From Nocardiopsis alba DSM 43377 (GTDB lineage: Bacteria > Actinomycetota > Actinomycetes > Streptosporangiales > Streptosporangiaceae): a DNA stretch of 64,000 nucleotides. Positions 9,594 to 17,659 of the stretch are shown piece by piece. The position numbers were made by a program, and so were the translations under genes. Numbering within the stretch: position 1 is the stretch's first letter; each line of letters starts with the position of its first letter. The notes beneath the pieces were generated by a model. The model was given only the letters and a program-made list of their open reading frames with translations. It was not told the DNA's origin and did no database searches. The stretch covers positions 124,001 through 188,000 of the forward strand of contig NZ_ANAC01000007.1 of the NCBI RefSeq assembly GCF_000341225.1, given 5' to 3'.

Positions 9594-11456
9594 TCAGCGC
9601 TCGATCTGGGAGATGTCGCGGGCCGCGCCGGTGGAGGCCGAGGTGGCCATCGCGGCGTAGGCGCGCAGCGCGGCGGTCACCGGACGCTCGCGGTCGCGCG
9701 GCCGGAACCGGCCCAGCTCCTTGAGCAGACGCTCGCGTCGGGTGTCCAGCTCGTCCTCGGGGACCCGCAGCACGATGCCCCGGTTCGGGATGTCGATCTC
9801 GATGACGTCGCCGTCCTCGACCAGGGCGATGTCGCCCCCGGCCGCGGCCTCCGGGGAGGCGTGCCCGATGGACAACCCCGAGGTGCCGCCGGAGAAGCGG
9901 CCGTCGGTGATGAGCGCGCAGGCCTTGCCCAGACCGCGTCCCTTCAGGAAGCTCGTCGGGTACAGCATCTCCTGCATACCGGGGCCGCCCTTGGGGCCCT
10001 CGTAGCGGATGACGACCACGTCACCGGGGACGATCCGCTTGTTGAGGATGCCGTCGACCGCGTCCTCCTGGGATTCGAAGACCTTGGCGGGGCCGGAGAA
10101 GGTCCACAGTTCCTCCTCCACGCCGGCGGTCTTGACGATCGCGCCGTCCGGGGCGAGGTTGCCGAACAGCACGGCCAGCCCGCCGTCCTTGGTGTAGGCG
10201 TGCTCCACGGAGCGGATACAGCCCTTCTCGCGGTCGGTGTCCAGCGTGTCCCAGCGGACGCTCTGCGAGTAGGCCTTGGTGGTGCGGCGGCCTCCGGGGG
10301 CGGCGTGGAAGAGCTCCAGGGCCTCCTCGCTCACCGTCTCCGAGACGATGTCCCAGCGGTCGAGCACCTCGCCGATGGTCTCGCCGTGAACGGTGGGCAG
10401 TGAGGTGTCGAGCAGACCGCCTCGGGCCAGTTCGCCCAGGATGGCGGGGATGCCGCCGGCCCGGTGGACGTCCTCGATGTGGTACTTCTCGGTGTTCGGC
10501 GCGACCTTGCACAGGCAGGGGACCCGGCGCGAGATCTCGTCGATCTCGGGCAGCCCGAAGTCCACACCGGCCTCGGTGGCCGTGGCCAGCAGGTGCAGGA
10601 TCGTGTTGGTGGAACCGCCCATCGCCACGTCCAGGGCCATCGCGTTGCCGAAGGCGGCGGGGGTGGCGATGGACAGGGGCAGCACCGAGGCGTCGTCGTC
10701 CTCGTAGTAACGCTTGGCGGCCTTCACGACCAGGCGACCGGCGTCCTCGTACAGGGCCCGGCGGGCGGTGTGGGTGGCCAGGACGGTGCCGTTGCCGGGC
10801 AGGGCCAGGCCCATCGCCTCGGTGAGGCAGTTCATCGAGTTGGCGGTGAACATGCCCGAGCAGGAACCGCAGGTCGGACAGGCGTTCTCCTCCATCTCGT
10901 CCAGCTCGGCCTGGGAGACGCTCTCGTCGGCGGCGGCGATCATGGGGTTGATCAGGTCGAGCTTGCGGACCGTGGTGGCGGTGCCGTTCACGACGGTGAC
11001 CTTGCCGGCCTCCATCGGGCCGCCGGAGACGAACACGGTGGGGATGTTCAGCCGCATCGCGGCGAGCAGCATGCCCGGGGTGATCTTGTCGCAGTTGGAC
11101 ACGCACACCAGGGCGTCGGCGCAGTGGGCGTTGACCATGTACTCGACGGAGTCGGCGATGAGCTCGCGGCTGGGCAGCGAGTACAGCATGCCGCCGTGGC
11201 CCATGGCGATGCCGTCGTCGACGGCGATGGAGTTGAACTCGCGGGGGACCCCGCCCGCCTCGCGGATGGCGTCGGCGACGACCGCGGCGACCTCGCGCAG
11301 GTGCACGTGACCGGGGACGAACTCGGTGAAGCTGTTGGCCACGGCCACGATGGGCTTGCCGAAGTCCTCACGCTCTACACCGGTGGCGCGCATGAGGGCG
11401 CGTGCGCCTGCCATGTTCCTGCCGTGGGTGACCGTGCGTGAGCGTAGGGCCGGCAT
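9594..11456 (-). CDS. ilvD: Dihydroxy-acid dehydratase
   Basis: This 620-residue enzyme dehydrates dihydroxy acids in valine and isoleucine synthesis. Iron-sulfur cysteines are visible in [12 protein letters not shown] and [14 protein letters not shown]. The conserved C-terminal [11 protein letters not shown] and [15 protein letters not shown] segments are intact. Length fits the long, E. coli-like IlvD class. No other ilv genes are near, so it is a single-gene unit here. The ATG start is at the usual family N-terminus ([19 protein letters not shown]). Confidence 0.97.
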   Translation of the reverse strand: MPALRSRTVTHGRNMAGARALMRATGVEREDFGKPIVAVANSFTEFVPGHVHLREVAAVVADAIREAGGVPREFNSIAVDDGIAMGHGGMLYSLPSRELIADSVEYMVNAHCADALVCVSNCDKITPGMLLAAMRLNIPTVFVSGGPMEAGKVTVVNGTATTVRKLDLINPMIAAADESVSQAELDEMEENACPTCGSCSGMFTANSMNCLTEAMGLALPGNGTVLATHTARRALYEDAGRLVVKAAKRYYEDDDASVLPLSIATPAAFGNAMALDVAMGGSTNTILHLLATATEAGVDFGLPEIDEISRRVPCLCKVAPNTEKYHIEDVHRAGGIPAILGELARGGLLDTSLPTVHGETIGEVLDRWDIVSETVSEEALELFHAAPGGRRTTKAYSQSVRWDTLDTDREKGCIRSVEHAYTKDGGLAVLFGNLAPDGAIVKTAGVEEELWTFSGPAKVFESQEDAVDGILNKRIVPGDVVVIRYEGPKGGPGMQEMLYPTSFLKGRGLGKACALITDGRFSGGTSGLSIGHASPEAAAGGDIALVEDGDVIEIDIPNRGIVLRVPEDELDTRRERLLKELGRFRPRDRERPVTAALRAYAAMATSASTGAARDISQIER

Positions 11457-11606
11457 GGGTTGGGCTCCCCTCGTTACAGGTGTTTCCCCACGATGGTAGC
11501 CCCCCTCGCGGACAGCTTCGGTCTCGATCGGGGAGACGGCTGTTCCGTATTATGAGACATCGGGGGATGTTCGCCCTGGTTCGCCCTGGGGTGAGCGGAC
11601 ATGCGT

Positions 11607-11645
11607 CGGGCCCGGAGGCTCCGTGGTACGGGGGCTCCGGGCCCG
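11607..11645 (-). terminator. Terminator after the NERD gene
   Basis: A perfect 11-bp stem (CGGGCCCGGAG 11607-11617 with CTCCGGGCCCG 11635-11645) lies 22 bases downstream of the minus-strand stop codon at 11667. It has a GC-rich loop and no T-tail, as is common in actinomycetes. Confidence 0.7.
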
Positions 11646-11666
11646 AGGGCGGACAGGGGGTCGGGG

Positions 11667-12485
11667 TCAGTAACGGGGTGGCAGAGCCTTCTTCGCGGCC
11701 TGATAGATCTCCTCGATCTCGGTCTCACTGAGCCGGTCGCGGCCGGTGCGCAGCCACTTGCGGACCTTGGTCCCGGTGATGATGTCCACGCCCCGCAGCC
11801 GGTGGCTGTCCCAGGGCATGCCGGGCCCGTAGATGGCCAGAGAGGCCCGGACCTTGATGTCACGGCCGAGTTCCTCGCTGATGAGCTCCTCGGCCCGCTT
11901 GGCCTCCTCCAGGGCCTCGTCGATCCTCTCGTTCTTGCTGAACCGCCCGTGGTAGAGCTTCTCCAGCTTGTTGCGCAGGGGCAGGCGCTTGTCCCAGGAT
12001 TCGGAGTCGATCGCGAAGGCGCCGCGTCGACCGACGATGAAGTGGTCGATCTGACCGTTGCCGCCGGGCACGGCGCGAGCGTGCAGGACCCGGTAGCCGA
12101 GCTGTTTCATGACCTTGAGCTGGGCCTCGGTGCGACGCTGTGCCGCCGAGGGCTTACGCCAGCGCGGGATCTCCGATTCCCTGCGCGAGCTCCACACCAT
12201 GACCGAGACCAGTGTGATCAGTCCGAGGGTGACTCCGACCCGCCAGTCGCCGGTGAGCATGCCGCAGCCGCCCGCGACCAGGGCGGCCACGGTGCTCCGG
12301 ATGATCCACCGACGCATGGCGTCGTTGGCCTTGAGGGCACCGTAGAGGGCCTTGGTGCTGGATTCCTTGCGCTGGTTGGGGAAGAAGAGGGCTTCGGGCG
12401 GGTCGGGATCCGAACCGCCGGACGATGGGCTACGACTGTTCACTCTGGTTGCCGATTCCACGTCGGACAGGGTAGTTCCATCCAT
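11667..12485 (-). CDS. NERD domain membrane protein
   Basis: This 272-residue protein has two adjacent hydrophobic segments (about 63-80 and 84-97). A NERD (nuclease-related) domain follows at about 115-205, with the characteristic GQIDHFIVGRRGAFAID segment and a downstream SWDKRL in place of the usual KNW. NERD domains resemble Holliday-junction-type nucleases, but their activity is mostly untested. The first about 40 residues are Ser/Pro rich and look disordered. It is transcribed toward ilvD with its own terminator, and no partner gene is evident. Confidence 0.85.
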   Translation of the reverse strand: MDGTTLSDVESATRVNSRSPSSGGSDPDPPEALFFPNQRKESSTKALYGALKANDAMRRWIIRSTVAALVAGGCGMLTGDWRVGVTLGLITLVSVMVWSSRRESEIPRWRKPSAAQRRTEAQLKVMKQLGYRVLHARAVPGGNGQIDHFIVGRRGAFAIDSESWDKRLPLRNKLEKLYHGRFSKNERIDEALEEAKRAEELISEELGRDIKVRASLAIYGPGMPWDSHRLRGVDIITGTKVRKWLRTGRDRLSETEIEEIYQAAKKALPPRY

Positions 12486-12655
12486 AAGCGAGTCCTAGTG
12501 CATTGGATCTCACACTTTCCCTCCCTGGTACTCGTGGTCCTCCATGTGTTCGGATACCTCGGGCGGGGAAGGATTTCCTTTTCTCTGTCTCTCTAGAGAA
12601 GACCTACCTCATTCGCCGTGGTGCCCGTTGCCCTACCCCGTTAATCTCGATCGGC

Positions 12656-14095
12656 ATGACACGGATTCACGACCTTCCCCTTCATCGGCTCGCGGCGTCG
12701 ATCCGCAGTGGTGAACTGTCGCCTGTTGAGATCACTGAGCACTATCTGGACCGGATTCACCGTCTCGACGACCGTTACGGTGCCTATATTTCGGTCCTTG
12801 AGAAAAGTGCCCTGGAACAGGCCCGTAATGCCCGAAACCGGATCGTTCGCGACACGCCGGAGGAACTCCCCCCGCTTCTCGGGATCCCTCTGCCGATCAA
12901 GGACCTGGATCCCCTCGCGGGCGCCCGTGTCACCTTCGGCTCACGACTCCACGCCGATCTCGTCGCCCCGAACGACTCCGCCGTCGTCGGTCGACTGCGC
13001 GAAGCGGGGGCGGTCCTCCTCGGAAAGACCAACACCCCCGAATTCGGGTCGACCTGCTACACCGAGAACGACGTCGCCCCGCCCACGCGCAACCCCTGGG
13101 ACACACGGCTCTCGCCCGGCGGCTCCAGCGGAGGGGCCGCGGCCGCGGTGGCGGCCGGACTCGCGCCCGTCGCCCACGCGAGCGACGGCGGGGGCTCCAT
13201 CAGGATCCCGGCCTCCGTCTGCGGACTGTTCGGCCTCAAGCCCACCCGAGGCAGGATCTCCACCGGAGCCGACCGGGCCGAGCTGTTCGGACTCTCCACC
13301 TCGGGGCCCCTGACCCGCTCCGTCCTGGACGCGGCCCTGCTCCTGGACGTCATGGCGGACAGTGCCCCCGGAGACGTCTACCCGGCCCCGCCGACGGCCC
13401 CCGGTACGAGCTTCGCCGACCACGTCCTCCGCGAACCGGGACGGCTGCGGATCGGGCACTACGCCGACACCGGGACGGCGGGGATCCCCGTCCACGCCGA
13501 GGTCCTCGCCGCGCACGAAAGGACCCTGAGGATCCTGACCGACCTGGGGCACGAGGTGGAGGAGATCGAGACCCCCACCGACGCCCACTTCGGCGGCTCC
13601 TACGCCCGTGACTTCCAGTACCTGTGGGAGGCCGTCGCCTCGACCATCCCCGTGGACCCGGCCCGAGAGGGCGAGCTCACCGCCATCAACCGGTGGCTGC
13701 GCGAGCGCGCCCGCTCCACCGCCGCCCCCGACCTGGTCGCGGCCTGGGGCCGCCTGCAACGAGGGGCGCGCTCCATGCTCACGGCCCATGAGGTCTACGA
13801 CGTGGTCCTCAGTCCCACGCTGGCGTCGCCCCCGGTCCCCGTCGGCCACTTCACCGGGGACGGCCCCGAGACGGAGTTCCGGCTGATGACCTGGTTCTCG
13901 CCCTTCACCTCGGTCTACAACGTGTCCGGGCAGCCGTCGGTGAGCGTCCCGCTGCACCACACCGAGGACGGCCTGCCGATCGGTTCGATGTTCACGGGGA
14001 GGATGGGCGGGGAGGGGACGCTGTTGTCCCTGTCCGCTCAGTTGGAACGGGCCCGACCGTGGGCCCACCGTGTCCCCGAGGGCTGGACGGACTGA
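12656..14095 (+). CDS. Amidase (amidase-signature family)
   Basis: The ATG at 12656 gives 479 residues. The Ser-cisSer-Lys triad is present: Lys82 in PIKDL, the cis-Ser in GGSSGG (157-158) and nucleophile Ser181 in GGGSIRIPAS. Signature amidases hydrolyse amides. The absence of gatA/gatC partners and the sequence style point to a stand-alone amidase (6-aminohexanoate dimer hydrolase/amide hydrolase-like), not GatA. The 5' part uses noticeably more A/T-ending codons than the rest. Its last 104 bases overlap the convergent transporter gene. Confidence 0.9.
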   Translation: MTRIHDLPLHRLAASIRSGELSPVEITEHYLDRIHRLDDRYGAYISVLEKSALEQARNARNRIVRDTPEELPPLLGIPLPIKDLDPLAGARVTFGSRLHADLVAPNDSAVVGRLREAGAVLLGKTNTPEFGSTCYTENDVAPPTRNPWDTRLSPGGSSGGAAAAVAAGLAPVAHASDGGGSIRIPASVCGLFGLKPTRGRISTGADRAELFGLSTSGPLTRSVLDAALLLDVMADSAPGDVYPAPPTAPGTSFADHVLREPGRLRIGHYADTGTAGIPVHAEVLAAHERTLRILTDLGHEVEEIETPTDAHFGGSYARDFQYLWEAVASTIPVDPAREGELTAINRWLRERARSTAAPDLVAAWGRLQRGARSMLTAHEVYDVVLSPTLASPPVPVGHFTGDGPETEFRLMTWFSPFTSVYNVSGQPSVSVPLHHTEDGLPIGSMFTGRMGGEGTLLSLSAQLERARPWAHRVPEGWTD

Positions 14096-15395
14096 TCCGA
14101 TCGCCTCCGTCCGTCGCGAGGGGGACGGCCGTCCCGTCGGACGCCGGCTCTTCCGGAACGTCCGCGGGAGGGGCGGTGGAGGCCCCCGTGCGGGGGAGGA
14201 AGAGGGTGAGCACCGCGGCGAGGAGGACCAGTGAGGCCGCGCCCACCGTCCCTCCCGCGATGCCGTTGGTGTCCACGAGGGCTCCGGTGAGCGGGCCGGC
14301 GACCGCGGCCCCGGTGCTCATGGCGGTGGACATCCAGCCGAACGCCTCCGCGCGACGGTGGGAGGGGGCGGTATCGCCGAGCCTTCCCATCATGGCGGCC
14401 AGGGTCGGGGCCAGGGCCAGCCCCGAGACGAACAGCAGCGGGGTGATCAGCAGCGGGGTGGGCAGGTGGGAGATCGGCGGGACGAAGGGGATGAGGACCG
14501 CCATGCCCAGCGCGGCGGCGAACGCCCGCAGAGTGAGCCGAGGGGCCCCCTTCAACATGCCGGAGACCGCACCGCCCACCAGCGAACCCAGGGCCCAGAC
14601 CGAGGCCAGGACCATCACGTACTGGGGCGCGCCGAGCTCGTTGGCCCAGGCCACGATGACCAGGTCCATCCCGACCACACCGGAGATGATCAGCAGGCAC
14701 ATCGCGAACAGCAGACACAGGGCGGGATGGAACAGCAGGCTCCCGCGAGGGCCCTTGTCGCCCTTCTCCGCGACCTCTCCCTCCAGGGCCTCCTCGACCG
14801 GCGCGGGTCCGGTCACCCCGGCACGGCGCAACGCCCAGGCGAACCCCACCGCGCCCAACAGCCCCAGCACACCCAGCATCAGCAGGGCCTGGCGGGGACC
14901 GGCCATGGCGACCACGGCGGCGGTCAGGACCGGGGCGAAGACGAACAGGAGCTCCTGGGTGGTGGCCTCGGCCGCGTAGATGGCCTGGCGTTCGGGGCCT
15001 CGTGTCAGGCGTGGCCACAGGGCACGCACGATCTGGTTGGCGGGAGTGCCGAACAGCCCTGTTCCGAGGGCCAACGGCAATGAAAGCCACCACAGCGAGG
15101 CGGGCAACAGGGCCAGGGCGAACAGGCCCAGGGTGAACACCACACCGCACACCAGCACCAGCCGGTCGGAGCCGCCGCGGTCGGCCATCCGTCCGCGCAA
15201 CGGTCCCACCAGCGCGATCCCCAGGGTGAAGGCGCCCGCGACCAGACCGGCGAGGGTGTAGGAACCGGTCCAACCCTCCACCAGGAAGGTGACCGCGATC
15301 ATCAGTCCCGGCGTGTAGAACCTGGCGGTCAGGGACCACACGAGAAGGGACGTGACGTGGGGCACGGCGAAAAGGCGCCGGTAGTTGGCGAGCAC
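13992..15395 (-). CDS. MFS transporter
   Basis: The GTG at 15395 gives 467 residues. Twelve hydrophobic segments are spaced as in major facilitator proteins, with the loop GPLRGRMADRGGSDR after the second helix (the MFS A-motif region) and a charged central loop (about 190-215). The last about 55 residues are a hydrophilic Pro/Thr/Ser-rich tail, encoded in part antisense to the amidase gene. The substrate is unknown; it looks like a drug-efflux or sugar-type exporter. Minus-strand CATAAT seven bases before the GTG suggests a leaderless transcript. Confidence 0.88.
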   Translation of the reverse strand: MLANYRRLFAVPHVTSLLVWSLTARFYTPGLMIAVTFLVEGWTGSYTLAGLVAGAFTLGIALVGPLRGRMADRGGSDRLVLVCGVVFTLGLFALALLPASLWWLSLPLALGTGLFGTPANQIVRALWPRLTRGPERQAIYAAEATTQELLFVFAPVLTAAVVAMAGPRQALLMLGVLGLLGAVGFAWALRRAGVTGPAPVEEALEGEVAEKGDKGPRGSLLFHPALCLLFAMCLLIISGVVGMDLVIVAWANELGAPQYVMVLASVWALGSLVGGAVSGMLKGAPRLTLRAFAAALGMAVLIPFVPPISHLPTPLLITPLLFVSGLALAPTLAAMMGRLGDTAPSHRRAEAFGWMSTAMSTGAAVAGPLTGALVDTNGIAGGTVGAASLVLLAAVLTLFLPRTGASTAPPADVPEEPASDGTAVPLATDGGDRISPSSPRGHGGPTVGPVPTERTGTTASPPRPSSP

Positions 15396-15402
15396 GCTTT
15401 CG

Positions 15403-15408
15403 ATTATG
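15403..15408 (-). promoter_or_regulatory. Candidate -10 box of a leaderless MFS transcript
   Basis: On the minus strand CATAAT (five of six to TATAAT) ends seven bases before the GTG at 15395, placing transcription initiation at the start codon. Upstream ribosome-binding complementarity is poor, which fits leaderless translation. Confidence 0.45.
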
Positions 15409-15556
15409 CAGTTCGTCCGTCTCGGGCGCGATGGGATATCGGACTCGTTCCGGAGAGCGCCCGAGGGCCTCGTCGACGGCTCGGGGGCGATCTTTCGACC
15501 CCACGCCGGGTCGGCCTCCGGTGTACGGAAGCCCAGGTGGGGCATGATCGTTCTCT

Positions 15557-17593
15557 GTGAAGGACGTTCAGCTTGCCAGGGTGGCCGAGCGGTACGGGGT
15601 CGCGACCGCATACGAGGACTGGCGGGGACGGCGGGTGTCCGTCTCCCCGGAGACGATCCGCCATGTCCTGGAGGCGTTGGGGGTGGATCCGTCCGACCCC
15701 GGGTCCTCCCCGGAGACGGGCCGCGGACCGCTCCCGCCCGCCGTCGTGGTCCGTGAGGGCAAGGCCCCGGACCCGGTGCTGCCGGAGGGGGTCCGCAGCA
15801 CGGTGGAGACCGCCGACGGTTCCCTGCTGCCCTTCGACCCGGGCCTGCCACTGGGGACGCACACTCTGCGGGTGACCGACCGGGACGGAGAGCACACCGC
15901 CCCGCTGCTGGTCGTCCCCGATCGGATCGAACCCACCGCGCTCCGGGAGAACCCCCGGCTGTGGGGGTTGATGACCCAGCTCTACAGCGTGCGATCCCGG
16001 GCCTCCTGGGGGACCGGCGACCTGCGCGACCTGGCCGAACTCGCCGACTGGAGCGCCCGCGATCTGGGGGCCGACTTCACCATGATCAACCCCCTCCACG
16101 CCACCGAGCCCGTTCCCCCGATCGAGGCCTCGCCCTACCTCCCGGTCGGCCGGCGCTACACCAGCCCCCTCTACATCCGGGTCGAGGACGTGCCCGAGTA
16201 CGCGCGCCTCGACCCGACCCGGCGCGAGAGCGTGCAGCGTCTGGCCCGCCCCCTGCGCGAACGCGGCAGGACCGCGGACCTGCTGGACCGTGACGCGGTC
16301 TGGGAGGCCAAGCGCGCCGCGCTGGAGGTGCTCTTCCAGGTGCCCAGGACCCCGGTACGGGAGGAGCGGCTCCGCTCCTACCTGGAACGGGAGGGCCGCC
16401 CCCTGGTCGAGTTCGCGACCTGGTCGGCGCTGGCGGAGGAGTACGGCCCCGACCACCGGACCTGGCCCGCCCACCTGCGCGACGTCGGCGCGCTCGCGGT
16501 GGGCGAGGAGGCGTTGCGACGGTGGCATCGGGTGGAGTTCCACCGTTGGCTCCAGTGGATCCTGGACGAACAGCTCGCCCACGCCCAGCGCAACGCCCTC
16601 GAAGGCGGGATGAGCGTGGGCATCGTGCACGACCTGGCCGTCGGGGTCCGGCCGGGCGGTTCCGACTCCTGGATGTACGGCGACGCCCTGGTCCGGGGCC
16701 TGCACGTGGGGGCACCGCCCGACGAGTTCAACCGGCTCGGGCAGGACTGGGGGCAGCCTCCGTGGCACCCCACCGAACTCGCCCGTACGGGCTACCGGCC
16801 GTTGCAGGAGATCCTCGCCCACAACCTGCGCCACGCGGGCGGGCTGAGGATGGACCACGTGATGGGTCTCTTCCGTCTCTGGTGCGTCCCCGAGGGCGCC
16901 TCCCCGGACCAGGGCACCTACCTGAGGTTCGACCACGAGGGCATGGTGGGGGCCCTGCTCCTGGCCGCGCGTCGGGCCGACGCGATCGTGATCGGCGAGG
17001 ACCTGGGCACCGTCGAGCCGTGGGTGCGCGAGCACCTGTCCGACCGGGGCGTCTTCGGGACCTCGGTGCTCTGGTTCGAGAACGACGAGGACGGACGCCC
17101 GATCGCCCCCGGTCGGTGGCGTCGCGACTGTCTGGCCACGGTCGACACGCACGACCTCCCGCCGGTGGCCTCCCACCTGTCCGCCGAACACGTCGACCTG
17201 CGCGCCCGTCTGGGGTTGCTCGACCGTCCTCTGAAGGAGGAACTCGCCGACTCCGAGGAGCGGGTGGGTCGCTGGCGGGACCTCCTCGTCGAACTGGGCC
17301 TGTTGGACGCCGGTGTGGATCCTATGGCCGACCCCCCGGCGGTGGTCGCGGCGATGCACGCCTACCTGAAGGCCACCCCCGCGCGGATGCTGGGCGTCGC
17401 GCTCACCGACGTGGTGGGGGAGCGGCGCATGCAGAACCAACCCGGGACCTCCACGGAGTACCCGAACTGGCGGATCCCGCTCACCAGCGGCGAAGGGGAA
17501 CCGGTCCTGGTGGACGAACTGTCCGCCGACCCGCGCATGGTGGGCCGCATCCGCAGGGCCCTGGGCCCCCTGGGTCTTTGGACCCGGGACTAG
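15557..17593 (+). CDS. malQ: 4-alpha-glucanotransferase (amylomaltase)
   Basis: This 678-residue GH77 enzyme transfers alpha-1,4-glucan segments in maltodextrin and glycogen metabolism. An extra N-terminal region (about 1-120) precedes the barrel, as in the long actinobacterial MalQ. Catalytic motifs are visible: LRMDHVMG (nucleophile Asp), IGEDLG (acid/base Glu) and TVDTHDLPP (third Asp). The GTG start is the first codon of the conserved N-terminus. It diverges from the MFS gene across about 160 bp, and a very strong terminator follows. Confidence 0.95.
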   Translation: MKDVQLARVAERYGVATAYEDWRGRRVSVSPETIRHVLEALGVDPSDPGSSPETGRGPLPPAVVVREGKAPDPVLPEGVRSTVETADGSLLPFDPGLPLGTHTLRVTDRDGEHTAPLLVVPDRIEPTALRENPRLWGLMTQLYSVRSRASWGTGDLRDLAELADWSARDLGADFTMINPLHATEPVPPIEASPYLPVGRRYTSPLYIRVEDVPEYARLDPTRRESVQRLARPLRERGRTADLLDRDAVWEAKRAALEVLFQVPRTPVREERLRSYLEREGRPLVEFATWSALAEEYGPDHRTWPAHLRDVGALAVGEEALRRWHRVEFHRWLQWILDEQLAHAQRNALEGGMSVGIVHDLAVGVRPGGSDSWMYGDALVRGLHVGAPPDEFNRLGQDWGQPPWHPTELARTGYRPLQEILAHNLRHAGGLRMDHVMGLFRLWCVPEGASPDQGTYLRFDHEGMVGALLLAARRADAIVIGEDLGTVEPWVREHLSDRGVFGTSVLWFENDEDGRPIAPGRWRRDCLATVDTHDLPPVASHLSAEHVDLRARLGLLDRPLKEELADSEERVGRWRDLLVELGLLDAGVDPMADPPAVVAAMHAYLKATPARMLGVALTDVVGERRMQNQPGTSTEYPNWRIPLTSGEGEPVLVDELSADPRMVGRIRRALGPLGLWTRD

Positions 17594-17600
17594 GAACACG

Positions 17601-17635
17601 ACGGCGGCCCCGGGGAGGAACCCCGGGGCCGCCGT
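17601..17635. terminator. Bidirectional terminator between malQ and pepN
   Basis: A perfect 15-bp stem (17601-17615 with 17621-17635) with an AGGAA loop sits between two convergent genes, eight bases after the malQ stop and 25 before the pepN stop. Confidence 0.9.
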
Positions 17636-17659
17636 GACGGTCGACCGAACGGTCCGAGA

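Noticed and set aside
13992..15851. MFS frame extended to 15851
   Set aside because: The upstream part is Pro/Arg-rich, runs into malQ and lacks membrane segments. The GTG at 15395 begins the first helix region.
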